64,000 nucleotides of DNA from Cercozoa sp. M6MM (lineage: Eukaryota; Endomyxa: Ascetosporea), in assembly GCA_040357565.1 (NCBI GenBank), contig JBDODJ010000029.1; one strand, written 5' to 3'. This document shows, in pieces, positions 34,539 through 47,924 of this stretch (positions are counted from its first letter, which is position 1; each line of letters starts with the position of its first letter). Below the pieces are notes generated by a model, which did not search any database, had not been told where the DNA came from, and saw only the letters and a program-made list of their open reading frames with translations. The translations under genes were made by a program, and so were the position numbers.

Positions 34539-37056
34539 TCAGTAGCCACGAGCTCGCTTGCGGGTGCCGGGACGTGAGGTCACAGCAGCGGCGGGACCGT
34601 TGTCGTCGACGACGTTTACATTGTTGCCGACAGTCTTGCGCGACTGCAGACGCACCGGCGCGAAGCACGCGGCACCGACGCCGCCTTGACCATCGACCTC
34701 GCTGCAGGGAAAGCACACACACTTAACACACACCACAGACACAGACACAGAGCGTACGCGGCCAGGTCGTCGCCCAACAAGCAACGGATGGCTTCCAGGC
34801 GATCGGCAGACGGTGTTATCTGTCGGGATATTTGTATAATTTCTAGGATTTTCCAAGAGAGCACGTACCCTCGGTTCGTCAGCAGTGAGTACTCGCCACA
34901 GGGACGGTGCAGGGCCCGTGGCCCAGCTACACACAGACAAATCTATCTGGTATCTAATCTTGCAGGTTAGTGTCGACTTGGGAGTGTGAAACTACCTCGG
35001 CACACGACGCGACTCGGGCCAGCGCATCTCGTAGATTTCGCGCACCAGGCGCACCTGCACTTGAAAGTTACACGTGTGCACATACCTCATCCACCCGTGT
35101 GAACAAAAGGAAGCTACGACTTCAAAGTCCTCATGCGTTGTCATCATCTTCCACAGCGACTCACCCTGGGAGTAGGAGCAAATGGCAGAAGGATATCAGG
35201 AGTACTATGGTAGCAGAAGTGCAGTACTACAGCAGTACTGCAACTAGGTATAGTACCAGTGCAGCGATGCCAATGTCCCGCAGCGTCGGCGGTCCGCGCG
35301 ACAGCTGCAGCTGTTGCGTCAGCGACAGAATGCGCCTTGGTGGTCGGCGAACGAAGCGCAGTGTTTTGCTGTTGCGTGCATGTGTCCATGTCAGCACAGT
35401 CATAAACACGCAAGGTACCTCATACGTTTGGCACGCTCAAGCACGCGAGTCTGCAGTGCATCCGCCTCCTTGACCTTACCCATGGTACGCAACTGTGCGC
35501 ACACACAAGATACAACAACCTACATTGAGGGCACACTGGAACTGAGGCAGCTACATGCTTGATCTCTCGCACACGGTCGTGCAGTTCAGCGCGCATGATC
35601 TGGTCACACACGGAGAGAAGTAGAGAGGTAGAGAGGTAGAAACAGCAGGAGACACACATACACACACACACAATATATATTATATATATATTATATATAT
35701 ATATATATATATATTGTAGAAAGAGACCTTCTCGGCACGCTCATCGGCCTGCCCGGCCTGAAAAAGCTGCCACTGCTCGTCGTAGCGAATCTCGCGCCAC
35801 ACTTGAACCCAACTGCCAGAGAGGGTAAGGGTAAGGAAAAGGGTACAAGCAGCGGTAGGGTAGGGTAGGGCAGGGGTAGAACTAGGGGAGGGTAGAATAG
35901 GCTAGGGATATGCTAGGGGGCAGAGGGTGGTGCGGGTAGGGTTAGAGGTAGGGTACCGATGCAGCATCTGCCGCTGCACGGTAAGATCGGGCTCCATGGC
36001 CCACCACCTTCAGTCACCATCCATCACTCACAACCACAAAAACAACAACAACAGCAACAGCAACGGTAGGCAAAAGAGGCACACCGAGGCAGCCACTGCA
36101 GCGCCGCTGGTGCAGCACCCGTCAGCATGCGCACCAGCGCCTCGAACGCCGCCACTCGCACCTACCCAAGGGTGTAAGGATGGGTCCAGGAAGGGGTAAA
36201 ATTAGAAGTACCGAGGCAGGGTTCGACGGCTGCAGGTAACTCACGAAGTCGACGCCGACGTCGGCATGCCGCACCTGCAGATTGAACAGCAGCAGCGACA
36301 GCGCACGCAATGCACCGCAAGTGACCACATGGTCCTGCGACGGTTGGATCTGCGATCGTACACACACACAAACACAGTGAGTGGGTGGTCACACAGTGAC
36401 CGTTACACAGGGAAGTGCACCCGTTCATGCCGCAGCAGGTCGGTCAGTAGCGCCACGATGTGCCGCAGCACGGCGCGCGTGTCGTCCGCCTCGGCCAGCG
36501 GCGCCGTCTCGCCCGTCGACACTCTGGGGTAGAGGGGTAGGGGGTAGGGGTAGGGGGTAAAGGAGGATGGGGTAAGTAGGAACAGGTACGCCTGGTCGAG
36601 GTCGCCCGTGTTGACACTAGCAGCGGCAGGGTCGGCACTGGTTGGTTTGGAAGAGGTCATGCCAATGCCCAGGAAGTCAACTCGGCGTCGCTTGATTGGT
36701 GTGTCCTTGACTGAACATAGGCACATATACAGACATACATCATACATACCTATACATATATACGTATAGAGATCGATAGCAGTAGCTAAACTACCGATCT
36801 GCGAGGTGAAAGCGTCGCGCAGCTGCTCGAGTCGCGTCGGCGTGCGTGTCTCTGCAGGCGTGGCTCCAACTGCCGACGCCGACTGCTGCTGCTGCTGCGA
36901 GAACTCCCGTTCCATGGCACGCTGCAGTCCGAGGTCGTCGTCGCCTGGAGTGGCTGCACATACATATACACATACATACACATACATGCACACTGACATA
37001 GATAAATAGATAAATAGATATATGAATACATAGACACAAATATATAGATCCTAGAT

Positions 37057-37087
<31 letters not shown>

Positions 37088-38561
37088 CCTATAGATAGAA
37101 ACATAGACACATAGATACAACAGACACATACAGACACAACCCCTTAAGTACCAGATTTGGAGGCTGCTGACTCTGCTTGCAGTGTCTACTCCCAAACATA
37201 CCACACACGTGCACACACGCATGCCAAACTAACACACAGAGAGGAGGGTGGTGGATACACTCAGCAGGCGCGACGGTGCGCGCATGAAGGGCAGTGGTTT
37301 CGCATCAAACCGGACCGTACCGAGTGCCTGTCGGTTTAGACAATAAGTGTGTACACACAGACACAGACACAGACACACAGACACAGACACACAGACGTCA
37401 AAACTCTGGCGTGTACCATGCACAAGGTGGCGCGCCAAAAATCGTCGTTCGGCAGACGACCAGTGCCGATCTTTTCTGCAGCGAGGGGGTATAGAGGGGG
37501 TAAGAGACGGTAAAGAAGGAGGTTAATAGAGAGGAAAGAGGGGTGAACGGGTGGTACCGCGGTAGTTGTCGCGCAGCAAACGCAGCAGCAGAGTGGCCTA
37601 ACACACGTCATCGTCCGCATCCGTCAGTCAAGGGGCAAGGGGAGGGCAGGGGTGAGGGGCTACCACCGAGATAGGCGTCGTGTGTGATAGCGTTTCCATC
37701 GTGGTCAGTGCACGCACCAGTCCCTGTCGAGGTACACACGGACGGACAGTCACGGTACAGATGGACACACACAGTACAAATGGGTACACACGAGTACAGA
37801 CAGACAGACACAAGGAGCCCTCACCTTGGCCAGCATCATCGAGGCCGGCTCGCGCAGGAATTCGACGTTGTTGCGCACGCGACCGTCCTCGCAGCACAGT
37901 CTGCCACGGGGAGGGATAAAGGGGTAAAGGGGTAAGGGGCAAGGGGTAAGGGGCAAGGGCAAGGGGGAAACTAAAACTACGACGTCAGCGCATCAACGAG
38001 CGTGTTTTTGACGGCATCGCGCACACCAGAACCGCCTGCAAACAATTATCAAGATATACAAACATTTATACATCAGTAAATATAGATAGAAATGTATTAA
38101 AACAATTTAAAAAAACATAAATACCGTAAATACATTCATTTAGATATGAGCATATAAACACATCAATATATAAAATATATAAATCCATACAAACGTGCAT
38201 TAATATACATATTTGAAAAATATAAATGCATAATCTTGGCATACAGACACACACAGATAGAGCGTACGTAGTCGCGCCAATGCCAGAGCCGCACTGGTGC
38301 GCACACGCACAAAGTCTGCCTCACGGGGGGAGTAAAGCGGGTAGGGGTACACGGAAGGCAGAGAAAGGCTACTCGAGTCGTCATTGATGGTGTCGGCCAA
38401 CAGAGCGCCAGCGGTCTCGTCTGCACCACAGTCACGCACGTGTCCAGTCAGTGGTCACCTCAGGCAATGATCAGCGACTACGTGGGTAGAGACAGGAAGG
38501 TACCATCCAACGCGCCGAGTGAGCACACAAAATCGAGGTGTGCCACCACGTCCTTCCGACT

Positions 38562-38614
<53 letters not shown>

Positions 38615-39031
38615 TTTGTTAAAGGGAGGAACACAAAAGGACGTACATCTTGGGATCGTGAAAGGACCGGTGCTGCTGCTGCAGGTAGCACACCTGCCGC
38701 CACACGCACACATAGGGGAAATAAAAGGGGTAGGGGTTTAAGAGGTAAAGGGGTGGGTAAGAGGGTAAGAGGGTAAGAGGGTCAAGGAGGTCAAGGGGTA
38801 CAGGCAGGAACACGCGCAGCGCAGTGGTCGCCAGAGCCACCTCCTGTCTCGCACACATGCACATGCACACGTGACCACCCAGTCAGTCAGAGTGACCGGT
38901 AGGTCAGAGTGACCACTCACTCAGTCAGAGTGACCACAGTAAGGACAGAGGGGGGTACAGGGTCCACGCGGAGAAAGTTGACGGCCGTGTCGTTCTCGGT
39001 TCGCACCGAGAGCGAGTTGCGCCACTGACGA

Positions 39032-39062
<31 letters not shown>

Positions 39063-40215
39063 TGGTCATACCCATCAGTCAGCCACGGTGGTCAGGCAGA
39101 CACGTGGTCAGGTCGGACACGTGGTCAGGTCAGACACGTGGTCAGTCACTGCGACGGTGATACCTGGTGCAACGACAGGTCGCGCGGGTTGCCCATGCCA
39201 CTCGCCTGAGACACAAAGGCAGTTAGACCCCCCCATTTACCTCCTTAATTCCCTCAGTACCAAGGTGGACAAGGCAGTCGACGCATCCGTCGTGCTGCAG
39301 AAAATACGGAAAATCGCACTGGATAAAAAAAGCAGTTCACAAATCCAACTGACACGTTGACTCGTTCTTCGTCCTCCTCCGCATTGCTCTGCCATCGGGG
39401 GATAAGAGGGGGCAAAGAGAGTAGAAGAAGGCAAATGGAGTAGGAGGGGTCGAAGGGAGTAGGGGGATAAAGGGAGTAGAGAAGTAAAGGGGCAAGAGGG
39501 CGTATAGAGGGAAAAATGGCACACCCGTCTGCCGCGGTAGGCCGTTTTCATGGCGCGAATCTCGAAATCAATGCGATCGCCACCAAAGCCCTGGGGAGAG
39601 GTGTAAAGAGGAGGGTAAAAGAGGAGGTAAAGAGGGTGGGGGCAAATGGGGCCAAGCGTAGAATAGGGTGGGGGTAAAGCCAGTACCTCCAGCACAGAGC
39701 CGCCGTAGATGCCAACGCCAGCCTTTTTCTATCCGAGAATAACAAAGATAACAATCCAAGGGACTTATTTGCATTCATACACGTCCGCGCGGACGATTGA
39801 CGATGCCGCCATCAGCAGCAGAGACGCCGGCCGTCTCCTCCGGCTTGACGTGGGTCACCTTGCTCGCGTCGCTCAGCACGCGCGTCTCCGTCACCTGAAC
39901 AACACCGGGCTTTCCTTTTCTCATGAATCAATACACACACACACACACGCACGCACACACACACACACACACACAGTACATATGAGTACCGAGATACAAG
40001 GTAATAATATACACATATCTAAATGTATATACATACACACATACACACACACACATATATATATATACCTATCAATCATTTGTGATACATATATTATATG
40101 TATATGCATACGCATATATATACACACCGATATACACACACACACAGATATACACACACAGATATACACGCACACACAGATATACACACACACACAGATA
40201 TACACATATATATAT

Positions 40216-40248
<33 letters not shown>

Positions 40249-41648
40249 AATCAATCATCTGTGATACGAATCGTTCGTGCTCGCGGAAGTCTTCCAACTC
40301 GTGTACACGCAACTACGCAGCTCACAGACACATGACCCTTGATCTCCCTCTACCCCTACCCCTAGCCCCTCGGAAGGGTACCAGCACGGGATAGCGTGCG
40401 TCGTGTCCACTGACGCCAGTGACGCCGAAGCGACACAGCTTGGTGTACGGCAGTTCGTCGCTCTTGTGTCGCACGTAGACCACCATGCGATTGGCGTGAT
40501 CTGCATGCAGAAGAAAACTGTCTCTTGTGTGGGAAAAGGTAAAGGTTATCGGGTGCACGAACCTTGCTGCTCGACGTACTCGACGTCGACGTCGAACATG
40601 GCGAAGAAATGTCGCTCCGTGACGTTGCGGAGCAGAGGAACGACGGTGTGCGCCACCGATAAATCGAGACGTTTCTCCAGAATGAGCTGCATCTGCTCAG
40701 CCGCGCGTTTGCGCTGTCGCTTGTCCTGCGTCAGCAGTTGCGCCACCAGGGCTACCGTGTTCGACGTGCCGACACGTGCCTAATGCACACACTCTGGCTA
40801 CACTGGCTACACTGTGTACGGTAGGTCTGTACCTCCAGCATGGACGCAATGGCACGTGCAGTACGTCGCACAAACACGCGTCTTGTTGACTACACACACG
40901 TATTATGTCTATAAATATATATATATATATAGTAAGATTGTATGTATGTTGTATATAGTATAGGCCCTACGTAGAAGGAGGCAGGGTGCGACGACGGCCA
41001 CGACAGCGGCAGTTGCTGCCACTGAAGAGAGGTAAATGGTAGGGGGGTAGTAGGGCAAAGGGTGGGTGGGGGTAGACTAGAACAAGGACAGCGCACATGC
41101 AGCGGCGCCTCTGCCTCGGGCGTCAGGCGGAAACGAAACCGCGAGCTTTCGCACAGTGCCTACACACACACACACACACATTGGTACCCTTGTCACATGT
41201 CACAGGTCACAGGTCACATGTGGCCTGCAACCTGTGCGTGTGTACCTCGTTGAGGCCGGAGCAGGCGCGCACGTAGTAGCCGCACAGCACGGAAGCGACC
41301 ATGTCGACGCACCACCAGTCGCGCACGTTGCGCAGACGGACCTGCTGCTGCGCCCACGAGCGACAGAAGGCGTCCGCCACGGCCCGTCGCAGCGAAATTA
41401 CTGCGGAACACTCAGGGAACATTCTGGGAACCAGGGAGGACACGCAGAATACCGAGATCGAGACCAGCGTCGCCACTGTGCGTCCATCTGAGGTCACACA
41501 CACACACATGCACACACATGCACACATGCACACACATGCACACATGCACGCATGCATGAAAGCACGTCAAGTACGAGAGGGTACCCTTCATCCAGCACAA
41601 TGACCGAGGCAAAGGCACCTCCCTCTGCGTACACACACATGGTGTAGA

Positions 41649-41689
<41 letters not shown>

Positions 41690-41789
41690 NNNNNNNNNNN
41701 NNNNNNNNNNNNNNNNNNNNNNNNNNNNNNNNNNNNNNNNNNNNNNNNNNNNNNNNNNNNNNNNNNNNNNNNNNNNNNNNNNNNNNNNN

Positions 41790-41857
<68 letters not shown>

Positions 41858-42968
41858 GAGGCGAGGTGTACCGAGTGCATCGAGCGACTCGGAGAACCAC
41901 ACGTTGCCGCGCACCTGCCGACTGGGCAGAAAGACCACCTGCAGACACTCAAACGGGTACTCGACGTGCGCGCGCTCCTCTAGCGACGACGAAGTGCGAG
42001 TCAGTGCTGTCTCCAGGGAGAGTAAGGGAGAGAGAGAGTAGGAGAGGTAAAGAACGTACCTTCGTTGAGCACAGTGCGTACGGACTCGTATGCCAGCGAC
42101 TGCACACGGGAGTGATGTTCGGCATGCACACAGAGACAAGGACGAGCATACCAGTCGGTCGGTCGAATGCATGGCAATCTCCTTGGTCACTGGACTAGAC
42201 CGATCGCGTTTTGGCAGCCACACGCGCGTGCTACAACATGCGCATTGTACACATACACTGACACAGAGCACACTTGCGGAACAGTCAGTTCGTACGCCGG
42301 TGTGTGGAGTGTCATGTGACCGTGCGAAACCAGGTCACCACACGCCCAGAACACATGCGCTGGCGGTACCTATTGCACGGGGGGGGGGGGTTAAAGCGGT
42401 AGGGTAGGCAAAGAGTTAACATAGTACTTGGTGTTCTTCATCCAGAACGAACTGACAGATGCGCCTCGTGTCTGTGCAGACATTCACACAATGAAGACAC
42501 ACATGCTATATCTACAGGCCGGTTTGTGTAGGTGTGAGTGCGTGCAGTGGTACCTTGTATCTGCACAAAGACGCCGACGCCACTGCAGACGACTCTCCAC
42601 TGACATCGACATGGAAGCAAGAGTAACAAGAGGGAGCAAAGGGTCGACACGGGAAGATACGTGGGCAGGCAGGTCAAAGGTCAGCTCGAACGCACTCCGA
42701 TCGCACAGGTTGTCCACGCAGGGCAGCCACGAGCAGTCGGACAGACCGCCCAGACCGGCCACCGACAGCTGCACACACATGCATCGACATACATATATGT
42801 ATACATTCGTATATACATATAAATATATATATATATATATAAATATATATATACAGACAGAATGGAGGGACATACTATGCCGCCGGAGTACTGCAGTCCA
42901 GGCAGCGCGTTTCGCGGACTCTCCCAGGCCTCTGCCTCGCTGCCAAACAACAATCCTTCCACACCACA

Positions 42969-43048
<80 letters not shown>

Positions 43049-43972
43049 GGCACAGGCGAATTTACCCAGAGACCACACGTGCGCCAAATCGTTTGCCATC
43101 ATCGCATAGTCGGTAATGCACCTCGGCCTGGTGCACATTAAAGAAACATGTGTCACACTGCCAGTCAGTTTGACCCCCCAGGACCATACCAGAGCAACGG
43201 CGTTGGTTTGCAGCATGCCTTCCCACATGCCTGGCGGTAGGTGGATCTACGTCGACCGACAAAAGCTCGTTCTTTGAGGAGGACAGCAGTTCAACTCGAG
43301 AGAGCGTCTACCAGGAGATCACCGGCGTCCCAGACTTCGAGTCGCTCGTCGCACAGCACGTCAAAGTTGCGCAGATCGCGCACGTGCCGTTCGTTCACCT
43401 GCACACGCAGTCGGCGACACAGTGCACGGCACGTTCGTAGTTTCCACAGGAGCAAGAAAGTACGTGATTCCGTTGGAACAGTTTCGGTCTGCGACTGTGT
43501 TGCACTTCCTGAAAGCAGGCAAACCTCATGTCAGACACCGTTTCACTCATCGCAGCGGACTGCACCTGTCCGTTGACTGTGACCTTGGTGATTGATGCCG
43601 ATCGGTGATCCTGCACGGCACTCACATGGTCTGGATACACGAACACACACACACACACACACAGTGCACTTGATAGTTTGCAGACTTATACCGGGAAATT
43701 GAGCGCCAGATGGGCACAGTGCGGCAGAGCATCCGCAGAGACCTTTGAACGCAGAGAACTTACTCGGCGCATAACAAGTGAACATAGCACTTTCTGTGTA
43801 CCTGTATAGCCTCGAACTCAATCAACACTACAGCTAGCACCTCGACGGGCCCCGCTCCCGCATCCGCGCGGATCGACACCGAGTACCTATGCAATCAAAA
43901 ATCACCCACCGACAAATGCAATATTGGCCAACAGACGCACCTTAATGGCTTAAATGGTGTCTTTCCTCGCAT
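34539..43972 (-). CDS. TAF2: TFIID subunit TAF2 (M1-aminopeptidase-like)
   Basis: TAF2 is a TFIID subunit that contacts initiator DNA and has an inactive M1-aminopeptidase-like N-terminus followed by HEAT-like repeats. Start MRGKTPFKPLR (43972), then YSVSIRADAGAGPVEVLAVV. Diagnostic segments: AGLGGLSDCSWLPCVDNLCD followed by RSAFELTFDL (TAF2 W-x-P-C-V-D), ERAHVEYPFECLQVVFLPSR, GAFASVIVLDE, RAVADAFCRSWAQQQVRLRN and DWWCVDMVASVLCGYYVRAC (HEXXH-family helix positions without zinc ligands), then LDLSVAHTVVPLLRNVTERH and NRMVVYVRHKSDELPYTKLC. Later exons are helical HEAT-like (AVKNTLVDALT; LFNLQVRHADVGVDFVSYL; WKMMTTHEDFEVA) and the end is basic (RPGTRKRARGY, TGA). Roughly 40 introns over 9.4 kb, several with microsatellites. 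Some exon edges uncertain. A 100-N gap (41690-41789) lies in an intron. Confidence 0.85.
38566..38611. repeat. (CA)n in a TAF2 intron
   Basis: TG on the TAF2 coding strand, between two short exons. Confidence 0.9.
39935..40250. repeat. CA- and TA-rich repeats in TAF2 introns
   Basis: Mixed (CA)n, (TA)n and degenerate GATATACACACA units between 39935 and 40250. No coding exon was seen in this interval. Confidence 0.8.
41650..41852. repeat. (CA)n microsatellite with 100-N gap in TAF2 intron
   Basis: CA runs at 41650-41689 and 41790-41852 around the 100-N gap; TG on the coding strand. Confidence 0.95.
42970..43048. repeat. (CA)n microsatellite in TAF2 intron
   Basis: About 39 CA units, TG on the coding strand, adjacent to the exon coding PRNALPGLQYSGG. 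Confidence 0.95.
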
Positions 43973-44311
43973 ACTACGCTATACGAGCACACTGGTGCTT
44001 AGTGTAAAGCCCAAACAGAGGGTTCTTTGACCGACATTTTTGGATTGGTGGCTATCGTATCAAAGGCGATCGTTGTTCAGTGCTACAGTAAGTCAATTGC
44101 GATCCCCCCCCCCACCTTTTTCCCAACAACAACCGAACTGCTCGTGCTGCCTCAGCATCTTGATTGTAGCGGGGTGTTGCGTCGTCAGGACTTGCTGATC
44201 GCTTCAGTCGGAATAAAATCTTAAAAAAGGCCAAGCGATTACGTGCGCGCACTAGTAGAAACCGGATCGCAAGTCGACGGTCGTCCCGAAAACCGGCGGG
44301 TTCACCAGGAT
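43973..44311. other. Intergenic region upstream of TAF2
   Basis: Between TAF2 (its start at 43972) and the 3' end of the next - strand gene. No gene seen. Confidence 0.4.
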
Positions 44312-46442
44312 TAAGCACCAGTGCGGTTGCGCTTGCGGAAGGTGAGGGCACGGTCGGCGTACGGCTTGCGGCCGACGATACTGCGCAAAGGAAAGGTTAG
44401 TTGCAAAACTGAGACAGTTAAGGGACGAGTCTACCCGCCCATGGACTCCATCTCACGGCGCAGCGGAAGCAGCTCCGTCACCGTGGCGTGACGCATCAGA
44501 CCGCATCGGTCTCTCACGCGTACCTACAGGAGGTGCATTTGCCAGACCTGGGGGAGCATAGATAACAGAGGTAGGCAGGATACATGCGGGCCGTCGCGAG
44601 GGTTGCTCTTGGACAGATCGACGATAGCGACGTCATGCCGCATGGGCGACGTGGCTGGAATGCCCGGAATGCACTTACCACTGCCGGGACCCCACTTGGG
44701 CGCGTGCCACAGTGCCACCTGAGATACAGTCGAACACATACAGTAACATAGGTAACACTTGATCTTTAGAAGGCGCGGGGTACCAGGTCCTTGCGGCGAA
44801 GTGTGCTACGCGAAGCACGTCGCACGTCGAGCTTCTCCGAGTACCGGCGAAGGATGCCTACCAGCCAGGAAATGGAGAGTGGTCGGGTCAACTGGGGTGT
44901 CAACGAAGCACTCACCGTGCACGTCCGCGCGGTTGGGCTGCATGTGACTCTTGCCGGTCTCCCAGTCGTAGCCCTGCAGTGGGTACACCTTCTGCGGGTT
45001 GATGTCGTTGGCGCCGCGAGCGCGCTCCACCATGAACTGGATCGACAGGTCGAGTTCCACACCTATCGCAGGAGGTTAACACTCTTCTCAACCAGGACAG
45101 GACAGGACACACACACACACGCACAGAACGAGAGACAGAGACTAAAGACATACCTTGTCGCGTGAGGTTGTCGATCTCGTGACCATCCTCGATGATGGCC
45201 TCCACCTGTCCACACACAACACAGCATCTCCTATATCTCCCCACCCATAGGAAACCAACTGGTGCTGTCCATTGCTACCATGCGCTTCTGCAGACCAAAG
45301 GTGCGCGACAGTCGCTCGACCGACCAGTTGTTGGGCTCCCACTTGTACCTGCACAGGAGGAAGGTTGATGTAAACAAACTTAAGGGTGTACACCATATGA
45401 AACTCGGCTGTACATATGGTAGATGGCCATTTGCGTGCCAAACTTGAGCACCGGCATGCGCGTGTACATCCACCTGCAGACAAGGTAAAGTAGTAGTGGG
45501 AGGGGGGTAAAACAAGAGGTTACGTGTGTGTGCGTCGGTCAAAGACGACAGGAGCGCGCGGGTCCTTGTACAGCACGGCCTGCTTCTCGAAGGTGGCCGA
45601 CTCGGAGTCGTCTTTAAGGCGATGGCGCATATCGGTCACCTCCTCTTCAAGTGGCTTGCTTCGCGGATAGAACCGACGCCAAAAACGCTTGTTCTCCAAG
45701 TGCTTTCGCATGGCTTGGTCCGCCCTGCGCACACATATCGACATCGCGCATGGGTTGTAAGGCAGGGGGGTATGACTCACATTGTCTGGTGTTTTTGGGG
45801 AATCAACTCGTCCAGCTCCGCTTGCTCGCGCTCTTCGCTCAGTTTGGCCACTTGTTTTTGGAACTGAGCACACAAGGCGATGTACAACGGCACCATGCTG
45901 GACACACGAAAGGCAACATGATTGGTACCTCCGCCTGAGGCACAAAGGCCGCCGTAAACGCCCTGCCCGACGAAGTGTAGCTCTTCTGCTCCATGCTCGG
46001 CTTCTTCTCGACGTCGATTTCCTTCGACAGATCGTAACCCTCTGCACCATTAAAACAGACATACGCACGATTACGGAGTAAGCACAAGCACCGAGTACCG
46101 AGAATCGGCGGCATCAGCGTCTCTTTGGCACCAGTGACCTGCAGCTTGCCGATCTTGTCCGGTGTATACTTCTTCTTTGGCCTGTGACTGCCCTGGTAGC
46201 GCTCCCGCGCCGCCAGACCTCGTCGTCCTGCACAACACAATTCGATCACACAAACGGAACAACTTCGTAGTGAAAAACATCGCTAGAGCCAAACAAGTGT
46301 AAAATCGACTGCTTGGTAGTGCATGCCAAAAACACGGCGTGCTCATCCATGCGGGATCTAGCCGCAGGCTGCGATTCGAAGCGAGTGACTTACCGAGACC
46401 TGACAAAGCGCGCGTCACAGCGCGTGCATTAACCGCCGACAT
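44312..46442 (-). CDS. Conserved-looking basic protein, unrecognised
   Basis: Start MSAVNARAVTRALSGL (46442), an Arg/Ala leader compatible with an organelle presequence, then ARERYQGSHRPKKKYTPDKI, LSKEIDVEKKPSMEQKSYTS, FQKQVAKLSEEREQAELDEL, RADQAMRKHLENKRFWRRFY, a mid-region YKWEPNNWSVERLSRTFGLQ, VELDLSIQFMVERARGANDI, and ALWHAPKWGPGSGKCIPGIP. The last exon reads MGGRTIVGRKPYADRALTFR with KRNRTGA and TAA. About 11 introns. The charged, Trp/Tyr-containing composition and basic tail would fit an organellar translation-related protein, but I could not identify it and that is a guess. Confidence 0.6.
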
Positions 46443-46617
46443 CTCTCACGAGATACTGTCACACGCCGGTGAGTAGTGCTCTGGCGCGCGGTGTAGGTGC
46501 TGATCGACCTGCGGACTTAAGCAAAAACACTTAAGGTTGCGTTACAATTCTGCGGTACATACACTGCACTTGACACCGGCGTACAAACGTGAGTGTTTAA
46601 AATCAAGAACATATAAA
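46443..46617. promoter_or_regulatory. Short divergent promoter region
   Basis: About 175 bases separating two divergent start codons, so probably bidirectional. Confidence 0.4.
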
Positions 46618-47120
46618 ATGTCGTTTGCCGCGACTACTCAGCTGTAATTCCCATTGCAGGTCAATGTGGTCTTGTATTTTTGTGCGGTTTTATTCTCTGC
46701 GTGCTCGTGCAGGATTGGAGTGATCGGCGACAAGGACATTGTGGCAGGTCTGCTGCTAACCGGTATTGGGCAGCGTGACCGAAATGGCAACACCTCGTGG
46801 TTCACCGTGGTACTGTTGGCTACGACCGTCTGGCAGTCCTTTATCTAGCTATATATATAAACAGGAAAGCAGCACGACAGACGAGCAGTTGGAGCAAGCG
46901 TTCCGGCAACTCAGCTCGCGCTCAGATATTGGCATTCTGCTGGTGACGTTCCCTGTGGCCGATCGCATCAGACATCTGATCGACGCATTCGAGGTACATC
47001 TGTCATTGAGTGACCTGAGGGTTCTGTTGTGCATGTACCAAACGAGCAGGCTACAACGCCAGTGGTTCTCGAAATCCCCAGCAAGGACGCCAAGTACGAC
47101 CCGTAGGCTTTCACTGCGTG

Positions 47121-47171
<51 letters not shown>

Positions 47172-47235
47172 GCACGTCTGCTGCAGGAGCGCCGATCCCG
47201 TGTTCCAGCGCGTGCGTGCACTGCTCGGCAAGTGA
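46618..47235 (+). CDS. ATP6V1F: V-type ATPase subunit F
   Basis: Subunit F sits in the central stalk of the V1 rotor. Start MSFAATTQL (46618) splices in phase to IGVIGDKDIVAGLLLTGIG, then TTDEQLEQAFRQLSSRSDIG with ILLVTFPVADRIRHLIDAFE, then TPVVLEIPSKDAKYDP and SADPVFQRVRALLGK, TGA. These match the family's IAVIGDE-x-T-V-x-G-F-L-L-x-G-I-G, RDDIGIILI and VLEIPSKEHPYD. Four introns; the last holds a (TG)n tract. The size, about 120 residues, is typical. Confidence 0.92.
47122..47168. repeat. (TG)n in V-ATPase F intron
   Basis: TG on the coding strand of the last intron. Confidence 0.9.
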
Positions 47236-47924
47236 ATCTGGGCTGTTCCGCCCAGCGCTACCGTTTTCATTTGCCGACATGTGTGCGGTGCTAGGTGGGC
47301 TGCTCTGCTCAGTCTGCACTGGACTCCTGCGACCTGCCTACGGCAAACATCGAAATTTATCGTAGTTCGCGTGATGATGCGTTCCGTTCCATGAAGCTAA
47401 CATGATATACCTGCTAGTTTTGTACGTATACCCTTTGGGAAGTTGAACCACAAGTTTAAATTCACATGCTGGCCCGTCTGGAATCGGTAAATGCGTGATG
47501 GCGCAAATTGCGCTCATTCCGTCTTGAATTCGAAGCGCACTTCGCTTGTTTCATTTTAAGCCCACTGGCAGGTCTGTATTGTTCAACTTCCCAGAACCCA
47601 ATGGCCCGCGCCACCCGAAGCGGGGCGGTGGGCCACCCGCGCTTATACCCCAGGACTGGTACAGGGAAACTACATAGTTAGTTTCTTAGTAAACTGAACT
47701 AACTTCACAGAACCTAGCCGAACGAAGTTTCCGCGAAGAGCTTCAGTTTGACCCTAAATCGGAAGATCGGTTCGCGTCGGAACGTACGTAACTCGGAATA
47801 CCGCCTGAAGACCGGCCTAGACCGCAAGCGACTTGAGCCGTGACGCAATACCCGACGTCGCCGTCTCTGTCTGTGCAGAGAAATCATGCTACACGGGAAG
47901 GAGCGAAGGTAAGAAGGGACAGAG
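47236..47924. other. Convergent intergenic region with GC hairpin
   Basis: No coding exon seen between two convergent 3' ends. It contains a GC-rich imperfect inverted repeat at 47603-47634 (GGCCC...GGGCC ends, C-rich/G-rich arms, loop around AAG) and a further GC-rich, structured-looking stretch to about 47870. A non-coding RNA is possible; no tRNA or snRNA consensus was found. Confidence 0.4.

Noticed and set aside
47660-47870. tRNA or snRNA gene in the structured intergenic region.
   Set aside because: GGTTCG-like and GC-rich motifs occur but no cloverleaf, Sm site or known snRNA signature could be assembled.
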